Positions 15,635-24,584 are shown, counted from the stretch's first letter. The stretch is 64,000 bases of DNA from Candidatus Krumholzibacteriota bacterium (GCA_022711765.1 JAKLEB010000001.1:1532694-1596693), one strand, 5' to 3'. The notes: generated by a model from the letters alone, not told the origin. Made by a program: numbers and translations.

Positions 15635-16056
15635 CGGACCCTGAGCGTGCGGACGTTGTTCATGACTTCCTCCCAGCGCTGCAGCTTCTGGTAGGCGCGA
15701 TCGACGACCGCGGTCACCGCGTCCAGGTCGTCGAACGGCTTGAGCAGGTAGTCGGCGGCGCCGTAGAGGCGGCAGGACAGCACCTTGGCCAGGCTGTCGG
15801 CGGCCGTGATCATGACGACGATCGTGTCGCCGTGCTTCTCCTTGATCCGCATCAGCAGCTCGACGCCGTCCATCTCCGCCATCATGATGTCGGAGAGCAC
15901 GACGTCGTAGCGGTGCCGTTCGAGCGCCGCGAGCGCCTCCGGTCCGGACCCGGCGGTCTCGACGGTGTAGCCCTGCATCTCCAGGTGGAGCTGCAGGGCC
16001 TTGACGATGCCCTCCTCGTCGTCGACGACCAGCACGCGGACGTCTCGCTTATCCAT
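15631..16056 (-). CDS. Single-domain response regulator
   Basis: 141 aa: one receiver domain and no output domain. Acidic pair Asp12/Asp13, phosphoacceptor Asp56 (VLSDIMM), switch Thr84 (VMITAADS) and Lys106 (YLLKPFDD) are all present. A short C-terminal helix follows. It overlaps the kinase gene by 8 bases and the HDOD gene by 4, so the three form one coupled operon. Without its own output domain it probably acts by protein contact, with the HDOD protein as the obvious candidate. Confidence 0.9.
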   Translation of the reverse strand: MDKRDVRVLVVDDEEGIVKALQLHLEMQGYTVETAGSGPEALAALERHRYDVVLSDIMMAEMDGVELLMRIKEKHGDTIVVMITAADSLAKVLSCRLYGAADYLLKPFDDLDAVTAVVDRAYQKLQRWEEVMNNVRTLRVR

Positions 16057-16855
16057 GGCGATCCTCTTCCCGTCTCGGCAGGCGAACGGTGACTGTGGTC
16101 CCTCGGCCCCTGGCGCTGGCGATCGCCACGGTCCCGCCGTGGCGCTGGATGATCGAACGGCAGAGCGGCAGGCCCAGACCGTCGCCGCCGCCCCCCGCCT
16201 TGGTCGTGAAGTACGGGGTGAACGCGCGGGCGAGGTGGTCCGGCGTCATGCCGCAGCCGTCGTCCCGGATCCGCAGGACCACGTCCCGACCGTCCTCGCC
16301 CAGTTCGACGTCGAGCCGTCCGTCGCGGCCGCCGCCGGTGCCGTGGCGCGCCACGATCGCGTCGTGAGCGTTGGTGAGCAGGACCGCGATCGCCTGCTCG
16401 AGCAGGAGGCGGTAGCCGGACACCACGCAGGCGCCCGCCGCCGGCGCGGCGAAGGCGACCCGGGTGTCGGCCGCGAAGAGGAACTCGTGCGCGGCGACCA
16501 TGTCGGCGACGACGTCGCGCAGATCGACCGGCGCGCGATCGTCGAGGGCCACCGCCGTACACTGCTTGAGCCGTTCGGCGATGGCGCTGAGGCGCACGGT
16601 GGCGCCGAGGATCGCCTCCAGCTGCTCGTCGATGCGGACGCGCAGCGCGGCGAGGTCGTACGGGCCGAAGCGAACGTCCGGATGAGCGGCCGCATACTCG
16701 TCGCAGCAGGGGCGCAAGAGCCACACCATCTGCCGGAGGTTGGTCGCGCCGAGACGGATGAACGCGTTGGGGTTGTTCAGCTCGTGGGCGATGCCGAGCA
16801 CGAGCCGGTCGAGGCGCTCCTGCTCGGCGATCGGGGGATCCTGGACGTCGTTCAT
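16049..16855 (-). CDS. Soluble sensor histidine kinase
   Basis: 268 aa with no membrane segment. His24 in GIAHELNNPN is the phosphorylation site of the NtrB-like HELNNP class. The ATPase domain has the N box LLTNAHDAI, G1 DDGCGM, the F-box-like FTPYFTTK, and G2 GGDGLGLPLCRSI. There is no PAS or other obvious sensor domain before the His helix, so the input is probably a partner protein. It is the first gene of the kinase-regulator-HDOD operon. The 195 bases upstream (16856-17050) show no clear promoter. Confidence 0.9.
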   Translation of the reverse strand: MNDVQDPPIAEQERLDRLVLGIAHELNNPNAFIRLGATNLRQMVWLLRPCCDEYAAAHPDVRFGPYDLAALRVRIDEQLEAILGATVRLSAIAERLKQCTAVALDDRAPVDLRDVVADMVAAHEFLFAADTRVAFAAPAAGACVVSGYRLLLEQAIAVLLTNAHDAIVARHGTGGGRDGRLDVELGEDGRDVVLRIRDDGCGMTPDHLARAFTPYFTTKAGGGGDGLGLPLCRSIIQRHGGTVAIASARGRGTTVTVRLPRREEDRHG

Positions 16856-17050
16856 GACCGGACGCTCTCACGTTCGCCGGATATCCCGCGGGGCCGGCTC
16901 GGCGGGTGAAACGCCCGCGCTCGAGGGTGTCTTCGGTCGGCCCGGTTCTGGCTTGAGTCCGAATTGGCTGAGCCCGCGGCGGCGCGGGATGAGGGTGCGA
17001 TCCCGGCGAATCGTGAGGAAAAGCCGGCGTGCGCGACGATAACCGCCTGA

Positions 17051-17551
17051 TCACCGAGGGGCGCCGGCGTCCGGCTCCCTCACGATTCCCTCGACGCGCG
17101 CCTCGAGCACCTGTCCGCCAGCGGCCTCCGTCCGGTCCGCCGCCCGCCGCACGAGGGGCAGCGCCGCGCCAGCCAGCGCGATGCCCAGCAGGAAGGACCA
17201 CAGGTCGCGCAGCGGATCGCCGGCCGCGAAGAACCGCGCGCCGGCCGCCGCGCCCACCAGCAGCAGCAGCAGGGGCAGCCCGTAGACGAGCAGCGACACC
17301 CGCAGGACCGCGCCGCCGGGAACCGCGACGCGGACGCGGTCGCCCACCGTCACGCCGACCTGATCGATCGCGTCGAGGAGGCGGCGATCGCCGCTGTCCG
17401 GCTTGCAGAGTGAATGCGCCGAACAGCCCTCGCAGTGCTCGCCTGCCTCCAGGCGGACCCGCACGCGCGCCGGGCGCCCGCCCGCGGCGGGGATCAGCGC
17501 CAGGACGACCCCTTCCTCGAGCAGGACCTCGCCGCGCTGACCGGTCGCCAT
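17051..17551 (-). CDS. rseC: RseC/MucC-like SoxR-reducing system protein
   Basis: 166 aa. The N-terminal soluble part carries the Cys cluster CEGCSAHSLC seen in RseC/MucC. Two membrane helices follow (about 88-110 and 120-140). In other bacteria such proteins are encoded with Rnf and take part in electron delivery from the Rnf complex or in sigma-E control. Here it is the last gene of the rnf operon, four bases after rnfB. Confidence 0.8.
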   Translation of the reverse strand: MATGQRGEVLLEEGVVLALIPAAGGRPARVRVRLEAGEHCEGCSAHSLCKPDSGDRRLLDAIDQVGVTVGDRVRVAVPGGAVLRVSLLVYGLPLLLLLVGAAAGARFFAAGDPLRDLWSFLLGIALAGAALPLVRRAADRTEAAGGQVLEARVEGIVREPDAGAPR

Positions 17552-17555
17552 GCGG

Positions 17556-18413
17556 TCAGTCCTCGGTCGTCGCGCCGGCGGACCCGCCGGCGGCCCCGAC
17601 GGCCGCGGGCTCCGGCTGCGGGTGCAGCCAGCCGATCGCGCGGGTCTTGCACTTCTCGATCGGGATGATCGCCGGGTTGATCTTCTCGTGGTCGATCACA
17701 GCGAGGTTCTCGACCATGGTGATCGCGCCCTCGCTGTTGCGGGCGCAGATCGTGCAGCCGGTGCAGGCGACCTCGCAGACGTCCTTCGCGGTCTTGGGGT
17801 CGTCGTGGTTCTTGCAGAAGACGAAGAACTCGCGCGTGACCGGGTGCAGCTCGAAGAGGTCGCGCGGGCACGCGGTGACGCAGGCCGCGCAGGCCATGCA
17901 GAGGTCTTCGTAGACCACTGGCAGGCCATCGGGGCCCATCTCGAGCGCGCCGAAGGTGCAGACGCTCACGCAGTCGCCGCCGCCGAGGCAGCCCCACTGG
18001 CACGCCTTGGCGCCGCCCGAGACGAGGTCCTGGACGGCACAGCTCGTCGGGCCGTCGTAGTGAGCCTTCTCCCTGGCGAGGCTCGCGGTGCCGCGGCACA
18101 TCAGGCGCACGACGTGCTTGACGGCGGTCGTCGCCTCGACGCCCATGATCAGGGCCAGGCCGTCGATCGCTCCCTGCCCGCCGACCGGACAGCGGTTGAT
18201 CCCGGCTCCCGCCGTGACCACGGCCTCGGCGTAGGCGTTGCAGCCGGCGAAGCCGCAGGCGCCGCAGTTGGCGCCCGGCAGGACCTCGACGGCCAGGCCG
18301 ATGCGGGGATCCTCCTCGACCCGCAGCTTCTTGTCGGCGATGGCGAGCGCGGCGGAGAAGAATACGCCGAGTCCTCCCATCGTCAGCAGCGAGTAGACCA
18401 GCAAGGCGTCCAT
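17556..18413 (-). CDS. rnfB: Rnf complex ferredoxin subunit RnfB
   Basis: 285 aa. An N-terminal membrane anchor is followed by the conserved CGACGFAGC [4Fe-4S] motif with AEAVV, then several ferredoxin-type clusters: CRG at the VRLMCRG turn, CQWGCLGGGDCVSVC, CMACAACVTACP and CTGCTIC. RnfB receives electrons from ferredoxin and passes them into the membrane-bound Rnf pump. A Pro/Ala/Gly-rich tail of about 30 residues after the last cluster is variable in the family. It lies between apbE and rseC in the operon. Confidence 0.95.
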   Translation of the reverse strand: MDALLVYSLLTMGGLGVFFSAALAIADKKLRVEEDPRIGLAVEVLPGANCGACGFAGCNAYAEAVVTAGAGINRCPVGGQGAIDGLALIMGVEATTAVKHVVRLMCRGTASLAREKAHYDGPTSCAVQDLVSGGAKACQWGCLGGGDCVSVCTFGALEMGPDGLPVVYEDLCMACAACVTACPRDLFELHPVTREFFVFCKNHDDPKTAKDVCEVACTGCTICARNSEGAITMVENLAVIDHEKINPAIIPIEKCKTRAIGWLHPQPEPAAVGAAGGSAGATTED

Positions 18414-18440
18414 GGTGCGTTCCTCCTGCGTGACCTTCGG

Positions 18441-19448
18441 TCAGTCCCCGGCCAGGTAAGCGGCCAGTCCCGAGCTGTCGTGTCGCCTGCCTTCCGCGTC
18501 GACGATCAAGCACTCGACGCCGGGCAGCCGCTCGATCAGGTCCAGGCCCTTCGCGGGCCCCAGCACGAACACCGCCGTCGCGAGGGCGTCGGCGCGGGCG
18601 CACGTGGACGCCAGCACCGTGACGCTGCGGCAGCCCCGGGCCGGTCGTCCGCTGTGCGGGTCGAGCAGGTGGTGGTAGCGGACCCCGTCCTGCTCGAAGA
18701 ACTGCTCGTAGTCGCCGCTGGTGGCGACCGCCATCGCGCCCGGTCGCAACCGGGCCATGATCGCCCCCGGCAGGCGCGGGTGCCGGATGCCCACCGTCCA
18801 GTCGCGGCCGTAGCCGCGGACCTCGCCTCCGGCGTTGACCAGGGCGGCGGCCTGCCCTCGCGATTCCAGCACGCCGACGGCCCGGTCGACCGCATAACCC
18901 TTCGCCCAGGCACCAAAATGGAGAAGCTCGGGCCGGCTTTCAAGTTCCGCCGCGTCGGCGGGCGCGCCGAGGCTCGCCAGCCGGTCCACCTCGCCCGCCA
19001 GCAGGGTCGGGTCCGGCAAGCGTGGCTGGTCGCCGTCGAAGCCCCAGAGATCCACGAGCGGCCGGATGCGCGGCTCGAACGCGCCATCGCTCTCGCGCAG
19101 GACCTCGAGGCCGACCGCGAGCACCGCCAGCCGCTCGCCGGCTCGCGCGGCTGACGCCGCCGGCGCGGGCGGCGCCAGCCGACTGGAGAACAACGTGTCC
19201 ACGCGCGCCACCTCGTCCAGCGCCGCCTGCACCGCACGCGACGTCTCGGCGCGCGCGTCGACGCCGCCGGCAGCCGGCACCCGGATCTCGACCAGCGTGC
19301 CCATGGCCGGGCGGACGCAGCTGAGGGTCTCCGGCTCGGCATCGCCCTGGCGCCAGCGGTTCACCGCGAAGCCCGCGCCGAGGCACACGGCCAGGATCAG
19401 CAGCCCCGAGCCCAGGCGACCTGGGGTCTTGCGGTCGGTGCGCGCCAC
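18441..19448 (-). CDS. apbE: FAD:protein FMN transferase ApbE
   Basis: 335 aa with an N-terminal hydrophobic anchor (residues about 14-30). It attaches FMN from FAD to Thr residues of RnfG and RnfD. Family motifs are FGAWAKGYAVDRAV, LVNAGGEVRGYG, VATSGDYEQFF, HHLLDPHSGRPA and ADALATAVFVLG. Encoding it inside the rnf operon fits loading of the covalent flavins on RnfD and RnfG made from the same transcript. It lies five bases before the NusG-II protein gene. Confidence 0.95.
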   Translation of the reverse strand: MARTDRKTPGRLGSGLLILAVCLGAGFAVNRWRQGDAEPETLSCVRPAMGTLVEIRVPAAGGVDARAETSRAVQAALDEVARVDTLFSSRLAPPAPAASAARAGERLAVLAVGLEVLRESDGAFEPRIRPLVDLWGFDGDQPRLPDPTLLAGEVDRLASLGAPADAAELESRPELLHFGAWAKGYAVDRAVGVLESRGQAAALVNAGGEVRGYGRDWTVGIRHPRLPGAIMARLRPGAMAVATSGDYEQFFEQDGVRYHHLLDPHSGRPARGCRSVTVLASTCARADALATAVFVLGPAKGLDLIERLPGVECLIVDAEGRRHDSSGLAAYLAGD

Positions 19449-19453
19449 GTGAC

Positions 19454-20185
19454 TCAGGCCGTCTCGACCCGCAGGACCACGCGGTTGGGCGCGCAGGCGA
19501 TCAGTTCACCCGGGCGCGCGACGACCCCCTGGAGGCGGCAGGTGGCGTGACGGCAGCACGCTGCGGCGACGCGTGCGCCGGCCGCGTCGACCGCGACCAC
19601 GGTGCGGCCCGCCGGACCGGCGATCTCGAGGCGGCGGCTCGCGCCGGCGAGGGGCAGGCGCTCCTGCACGCCCCGCTCGTCCTCCACCACGAGCACGCGC
19701 TCCTGCGCGAGCGCGTCCGGCCGGTTCTCGAGGCGGCAGCTCACCACGAGGGCCGCGCTCGTCCCGCGGAAGCGCTCCCGCAACGCGAGGATGCGATCGT
19801 CGACGCCGCCGGCGGGATCGAGGATCCGGCCCTCGGCCTGCACCAGGAGGTCGGCGGGCAGGGCGCGCTCGAGGGCGCCGAGCTGGACGGTGAGCACCTG
19901 GCGACCGCCGCGCGCGTAGCGGCGGGCGCCGCCGCGCAGGGCGCCGCCGACAGCCGCCCGCCACGCGGCGGGAGCATCGACCTGAGGCACCGGCAACGGT
20001 CCGGCCGAGAGCGAGAGAAACGCGTCCACGAGGTCGCGGACCGCGGTCTCGTCGCCGGGTACGAAGCCGTGCAACACCAGGCGGCGGCCGGCGTCCGCCC
20101 GGCCGAGATCGCCGAGCTTGAACCCCGCGCCGAAGGCGGCGCCGCCGATGACGGCGGCCTTGAGGAAGTCACGCCGGTTCAACAT
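19454..20185 (-). CDS. Tat-signal NusG domain II protein of the rnf operon
   Basis: 243 aa. The N-terminus MLNRRDFLKAAVIGGAAFGAG is a Tat-type signal with an RRDF motif. The middle (about 35-170) is unassigned. The last 65 residues form a NusG domain II-like beta unit: an IAGPAGRTVVAV strand, then CCRHATCRLQG with two Cys separated like the family's CxxxxC, then IACAPNRVVLRV. Such proteins often accompany rnf, nqr or apbE genes and are thought to be exported accessory factors; the function is not established. It lies between rnfA and apbE. Confidence 0.75.
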   Translation of the reverse strand: MLNRRDFLKAAVIGGAAFGAGFKLGDLGRADAGRRLVLHGFVPGDETAVRDLVDAFLSLSAGPLPVPQVDAPAAWRAAVGGALRGGARRYARGGRQVLTVQLGALERALPADLLVQAEGRILDPAGGVDDRILALRERFRGTSAALVVSCRLENRPDALAQERVLVVEDERGVQERLPLAGASRRLEIAGPAGRTVVAVDAAGARVAAACCRHATCRLQGVVARPGELIACAPNRVVLRVETA

Positions 20186-20228
20186 CTCCGATTCTCCTTC
20201 TCGCGCCTGCCGCCGACGACTCGGCGGG

Positions 20229-20804
20229 CTAGAACTTCATCCCCGCGAAACCCATGAAGCTGAGGGCCAGGATCCCGGCCGTCAGCAAGGTGATCCCCGC
20301 GCCGCGCAGGGCGCGCGGCACCGAGGCCAGTTCGAGCTCTTCGCGGATGCCGGCCATCAGGACCAGCGCCAGCGTGAAGCCCGCGCCGGCGCCGATCGCG
20401 AAGACGATGCACGCGATGAACGAGAGGTCCTTCATCGCGGCGAAGATGCACAGGCCCATGATCGCGCAGTTGGTCGTGATCAGCGGCAGGAAGATGCCGA
20501 GCGCCCGGTAGAGGGCCGTGCTCACCTTCTTGATCACCATCTCGACGAACTGCACCAGCGCCGCGATCACGAGGATGAACGCGACCGTCTGCAGGAACCC
20601 GATGCCCAGCGGCAGCAGGATGAAGTGCTGGACCAGGTAGGTCACCATGGCGGCCATCGTCAGCACGAACGTGGTCGCCATGCCCATGCTCACGGCCGAG
20701 CTGAGCTTGCCGGACACGCCCACGAACGGGCAGATGCCGAGGAACTGGCTCAGCACGAAATTATTGATCAGGGTCGCGGTGATGAAGATGCCGAAGAGCT
20801 CCAT
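20229..20804 (-). CDS. rnfA: Rnf complex membrane subunit RnfA
   Basis: 191 aa, the standard length, with six membrane helices. Signatures are INNFVLSQFLGICPFVGVS, the ITTNCAIMGLCIF block and VFAIGAGAGFTLALVLMAGIREEL. The conserved Cys residues in the first and fourth helices help hold the intramembrane iron-sulfur centre shared with RnfE. It lies three bases after rnfE. Confidence 0.97.
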   Translation of the reverse strand: MELFGIFITATLINNFVLSQFLGICPFVGVSGKLSSAVSMGMATTFVLTMAAMVTYLVQHFILLPLGIGFLQTVAFILVIAALVQFVEMVIKKVSTALYRALGIFLPLITTNCAIMGLCIFAAMKDLSFIACIVFAIGAGAGFTLALVLMAGIREELELASVPRALRGAGITLLTAGILALSFMGFAGMKF

Positions 20805-20807
20805 CGC

Positions 20808-21461
20808 CTACGCCTCCTTCGCCGCGCTCGCCACGCGAGCGGCTCTCAGGGCGGACTGCTCGCGCCAGCGATTGATGATGTTCGCCGCCCCCAGCGTGAG
20901 CCCGAGCGCGAAGAAGCCGCCCGCCGGCAGGATCATCACGATCCAGGGGTCGTAGTCGGCCGGCATCACCGCGACGCCGAAGAGCGATCCGTTCCCGAGG
21001 ATCTCGCGGACGCCTCCCAGGAACGTCAGCGCGGCGGTGAAGCCGACGCCCATGCCCAGCGCGTCGACGACCGAGCGGAAGGGACCGTTCTTGGAGGCGA
21101 AGGCCTCGGCGCGGCCCAGGATGATGCAGTTGACCACGATCAGCGGGATGAACGCGCCGAGGCTCTTGCTCATCGCCGGGAACTTCGCCTTCATCGTCAG
21201 GTCGACCACGGTCACGAACGCGGCGACCACCACGACGTAGGTCGCGATGCGCACCTGGCCGGGGACCAGCTTGCGGACGAGCGAGATCATCAAGCTGGCG
21301 CAGACCAGCACGAAGGCGGTCGCCAGCCCCATGCCGACGCCGTTGGCCGCCGCGGTGGTCACGGCCAGGGTCGGGCAGAGCCCCAGGAGCTGGCGCAGCG
21401 TCGGGCTCTGCTCCCACAATCCCTTGAGGAACTCGGCGCTGATGCTCGTCTGCTTGCTCAC
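20808..21461 (-). CDS. rnfE: Rnf complex membrane subunit RnfE
   Basis: 217 aa from a GTG whose GTGA overlaps the rnfG stop. It has six membrane helices and the RnfE signatures GLWEQSPTLRQLLGLCPTLAVT, IVVNCIILGRAEAFAS and GVGFTAALTFLGGVREILG. It pairs with RnfA as the inverted, related membrane subunit. The last 25 residues are a charged, Ala-rich cytoplasmic tail. Confidence 0.97.
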   Translation of the reverse strand: MSKQTSISAEFLKGLWEQSPTLRQLLGLCPTLAVTTAAANGVGMGLATAFVLVCASLMISLVRKLVPGQVRIATYVVVVAAFVTVVDLTMKAKFPAMSKSLGAFIPLIVVNCIILGRAEAFASKNGPFRSVVDALGMGVGFTAALTFLGGVREILGNGSLFGVAVMPADYDPWIVMILPAGGFFALGLTLGAANIINRWREQSALRAARVASAAKEA

Positions 21462-22117
21462 GACGCACCTCCCGGTTCCGCCAGGACCGCGTTCAGCCTG
21501 GTGACCGCGTCGTTGACGATCTGGACCACGGCCTTCGAGCTGATGGTCGCCGCCGTGATGGCCTGCACCTCGGTCTCGCCGAGAGCGCTGCGCTTCTTGC
21601 CCTTGACCACCACGAGATCGCCGGCCGCGCTGAGGCGCCGGCCGTCGCCCCAGCCGAAGAACTGCAGAGGGAAGTTCTTGGCGTCGTCGGCCGCGGCGCC
21701 GAGGTTGCGGTCGGCCGCCGCCGCGAGCGCCTGCTCGTGCTCGGCGCTCAGGCGGATCCAGGTGCCGAGTCCGGGAGTCTCCGAATCGCCGAGGACCTTC
21801 AGCCCGCGGATCTCCTCGCGACCGGGATCGAGCGCGATCATCAGGTCGATCTTGTCCTGGAAGCCCGCGCCGCTGCAGCGCAGGACCCAACCGCTGGTCG
21901 CGCCGTCCGCCGTCACTCGCCAGGCGGTCAGGCCGGCCTGGTCGACCACCTGCTCGGGCGTGCCGCCGGGGACCAGGAAACCGATGGCTTCGTCACGGGC
22001 CCGGGCCTGGTTGGCCTGGATCAGCGGGTCGGCCCAGCCGTTGACGAGGGAGAGCGAACCGCCGGCGAGCGTCCCCGCCACGACCAGCGTGGCCAGCATG
22101 TGCAACGTCGTCTTCAT
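21458..22117 (-). CDS. rnfG: Rnf complex flavoprotein subunit RnfG
   Basis: 219 aa, one N-terminal membrane helix and a periplasmic FMN-binding domain. The flavinylation motif, usually (S/T)GATxxS, reads TAATISS here, with Ala for Gly; the Thr that takes FMN is kept. GLKVLGDSETPGLGT is the second family block. Start and stop overlap rnfD and rnfE by four bases each, so the three are translationally coupled. ApbE from the same operon would load the flavin. Confidence 0.95.
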   Translation of the reverse strand: MKTTLHMLATLVVAGTLAGGSLSLVNGWADPLIQANQARARDEAIGFLVPGGTPEQVVDQAGLTAWRVTADGATSGWVLRCSGAGFQDKIDLMIALDPGREEIRGLKVLGDSETPGLGTWIRLSAEHEQALAAAADRNLGAAADDAKNFPLQFFGWGDGRRLSAAGDLVVVKGKKRSALGETEVQAITAATISSKAVVQIVNDAVTRLNAVLAEPGGAS

Positions 22118-23109
22118 CGTTTCGCTCCATAGATGCGCGGACGAGTGCCACGGTTGATCAGGGGGACCGCCGCGTTCATCATGAGGATCGAGTACATCAC
22201 GCCCTCCGGCAGGCCGCCGAACTCGCGGATGAGGATCGTCAACAGAGCGATGCCGAGGCCGAAGATCCACTGGCCGCGCGGGGTCGTCGGGCTGGTGACG
22301 TAGTCGGTGGCCATGAACACGGCGCCGAAGAGGAAACCGCCCGACAGCACGTGGAAGAGCGGGCTCGGCCCGACGCCGCCGAGGTGCAGGACACCGCCGA
22401 AGACGAACCCGCCGAGCACCATCGAGACCATGATCTGCCAGTGAGCGATCCGCGTGACCAGGAGGATCGCGGCCCCGGCCAGGATGGCGACGGCGCTCGT
22501 CTCGCCGAGACAGCCGCCAACGTTGCCGACCAGGAGTTTCTGCGTGGCGATGTCGCTCGCGAACTGAGACGGGTCGCCGAACTTGTAGAGGCCCAGAGGG
22601 GTCGCCTGGCTCACCGCGTCCACGCGCGCCACCGACGCGGACCAGTCGGTCATGCCGGCGGGGAAACTCGCCTGGAGGAACGCGCGGCCCACGAGCGCCG
22701 GGTTGAAGATGTTGTCGCCGAGCCCGCCGAAGACGGCCTTGCCGATGCCGATGCTCACGACGCCGCCGAGCAGCGCGTGCAGCGGCGAGAATCCCGGCGG
22801 CACGATCAGCCCGAGCAACAGGCCGGTCAGAAACGCGCTGCCGTCGGGAAGCGTCTGCGGCTTGTGGTTCAGGCGCGCGACGACCCACTCGGTAGCCGCC
22901 GCGCCGATCACCGCCCCGGCGACCGGCGCCAGCACCCCGGCGCCGAAGAACCAGACGGCGCTGGCGAGGCAGGGCACGAGCGAGAGCGACACGGTCCACA
23001 TGATGCGGGCCGTGCTCCAGCCGAAGTGCGCGTGCGGAGACGTCACGAGGCTGAGATTGCCCTCGCCGATGACCTGGAGGGATCCGCCCTTGCTGCTCTC
23101 GGTGGCCAT
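22114..23109 (-). CDS. rnfD: Rnf complex flavoprotein subunit RnfD
   Basis: 331 aa with about nine membrane helices. Key blocks are SPHAHFGWSTARIMW near the start, FLTGLLLGLIVPP, FGGLGDNIFNPALVGRAFL, and DAVSQATPLG, which holds the Thr carrying covalent FMN. ATDYVTSPTTPRGQWIFG and the EGVMYSILMMNA end are also typical. It shares an ATGA overlap with rnfG and lies four bases after rnfC. Confidence 0.97.
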   Translation of the reverse strand: MATESSKGGSLQVIGEGNLSLVTSPHAHFGWSTARIMWTVSLSLVPCLASAVWFFGAGVLAPVAGAVIGAAATEWVVARLNHKPQTLPDGSAFLTGLLLGLIVPPGFSPLHALLGGVVSIGIGKAVFGGLGDNIFNPALVGRAFLQASFPAGMTDWSASVARVDAVSQATPLGLYKFGDPSQFASDIATQKLLVGNVGGCLGETSAVAILAGAAILLVTRIAHWQIMVSMVLGGFVFGGVLHLGGVGPSPLFHVLSGGFLFGAVFMATDYVTSPTTPRGQWIFGLGIALLTILIREFGGLPEGVMYSILMMNAAVPLINRGTRPRIYGAKR

Positions 23110-23112
23110 GGT

Positions 23113-24477
23113 TCAGGCTTCCTTACGCGGCAGGTTCCGGACGTTCTTCTTGCCGAGCCGCACGTATTGCACGAGCGGGATGTTGGCGGGGCAGGTGAAG
23201 GCGCAGGTCCCGCATTCCATGCAGACCTCGATGCCGAGATCGCGGGCCTCCTCGTCTCGCCGCAGCCGGGCGAGGCGCGCGAGCCGCGTCGGCATCAGGC
23301 CGACCGGGCACGCGGCGACGCACTTGCCGCAGTTGACGCACGCGCTCTCGGGATTCGCCGCCACTTCGGCATCCGACAGCACCAGGATGCCGCTGGTCGC
23401 CTTCACGACCGGCGCGTCGAGGCTGTAGGCGGCGAAGCCCATCATGGGCCCGCCCACGACCACGCGGCGAGCGTTCGGGCGCACGCCTCCGCAGTATTCG
23501 AGCACTGCCCGCAGCGGCGTGCCGATCGTGACCCGCAGGTTCTTGGGCTCGACCACGCCGAGGCCGCTGACCGTGAGGGTCGCCGCGCGCGGCACGTCGC
23601 CGAGCACGACCGCGTCGCGGATCGCGAGCGCCGTTCCCACGTTCTGGATCACGCAGCCGACGGCCATCGGCAGCTCCCCCGGCGGCACCCGTCGACCCAG
23701 CGCGGCGTCGATGAGCATCTTCTCGCCGCCCTGCGGATACTTGGTCCTCAGCGTGAAGACCTCGATCCGCGCCCCGCGCGCGGCGATGGCCTCGCGCATC
23801 GCCCGGATCGCCGCCGGCTTGTTGTTCTCGATGCCGATGCCGAGGTTGACCTTGGCGCCGAGCGCCGTGCCGATCAGGAGGATGCCCTCGACGAGGTCGG
23901 CCGTCCGTTCGAGCATGAGGCGGTAATCGCGGGTGAGATACGGTTCGCACTCGGCGCCGTTGACGATCATCCAGTCGATCGGCTTGTCCGGCGGCGGGCT
24001 CAGCTTGACCGCCGTCGGGAAGGCGGCGCCGCCCTGGCCCACGATGCCGGCCTCGCGCACCCGATCGACGACGTCCTTGCCCGAGACGGACCGTGGATCG
24101 AGCGGCGGCAGGAAGATCGGACCGTCGTCGGCGATCGCCACCGGCGCGCCGGCCTCGGGCGCCGGGGCCGGGCCAGGCTGGATCACGAGCAGCTCGGCGG
24201 TGGTGCCGCCCACCACCGGTCCCTTCGTCTTCTTGACGACCGTGCCCCCGACCGGACTGTGGACGGGCGCCGAGATGAAACCGGAAGCCTCCGCCAGGAC
24301 CTGACCCTGGCGCACCCGGTCGCCCTTCTTGACGAGCGGATTGGCCGGTTTGCCGAGGTGCTGGCCGAGGGGCACGCAGATCTCGGCCGGCGGCGGCATC
24401 ACCTGCAGGGCCTTGTGCTCCGTAAGTTCTTTGTGTTCGCGGGGATGCACCCCGCCCCGAAAGCTCCGCAGAGCCAT
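23113..24477 (-). CDS. rnfC: Rnf complex NADH-binding subunit RnfC
   Basis: 454 aa, first gene of the operon. It contains the N-terminal Rnf barrel (FRGGVHPREHKELT and PLGQHLGKPANPLVKKGD), the NADH/FMN-binding NuoF-like centre (GQGGAAFPTAVKL and NGAECEPYLTRDYRLM), and two C-terminal [4Fe-4S] motifs, CVNCGKCVAACP and CMECGTCAFTCP. RnfC exchanges electrons with NAD(H) on the cytoplasmic side. The ATG at 24475-24477 has AGGAG nine bases upstream. The C-terminal extension seen in enterobacterial RnfC is absent. Confidence 0.96.
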   Translation of the reverse strand: MALRSFRGGVHPREHKELTEHKALQVMPPPAEICVPLGQHLGKPANPLVKKGDRVRQGQVLAEASGFISAPVHSPVGGTVVKKTKGPVVGGTTAELLVIQPGPAPAPEAGAPVAIADDGPIFLPPLDPRSVSGKDVVDRVREAGIVGQGGAAFPTAVKLSPPPDKPIDWMIVNGAECEPYLTRDYRLMLERTADLVEGILLIGTALGAKVNLGIGIENNKPAAIRAMREAIAARGARIEVFTLRTKYPQGGEKMLIDAALGRRVPPGELPMAVGCVIQNVGTALAIRDAVVLGDVPRAATLTVSGLGVVEPKNLRVTIGTPLRAVLEYCGGVRPNARRVVVGGPMMGFAAYSLDAPVVKATSGILVLSDAEVAANPESACVNCGKCVAACPVGLMPTRLARLARLRRDEEARDLGIEVCMECGTCAFTCPANIPLVQYVRLGKKNVRNLPRKEA

Positions 24478-24529
24478 GTCGGGTCGCTCCTCGCTGGGGC
24501 TGGAAGCCGGGATCGCGCTGTGCGGGAAA

Positions 24530-24584
24530 AACGTAGATCGCCGAACGTGGGGAGTCAAAATATTCGCAATCCTCGCGGATTGCG
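24530..24584 (-). promoter_or_regulatory. rnfC: Promoter and palindrome upstream of the rnf operon
   Basis: On the minus strand, TTGACT (24553-24558) and TACGTT (24530-24535) are 17 bases apart. Directly upstream of the -35 is a palindrome, CGCAATCC-tcgc-GGATTGCG (24565-24584), placed like an activator site or operator. It also lies about 80 bases before the divergent DUF3108 gene. Confidence 0.45.
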
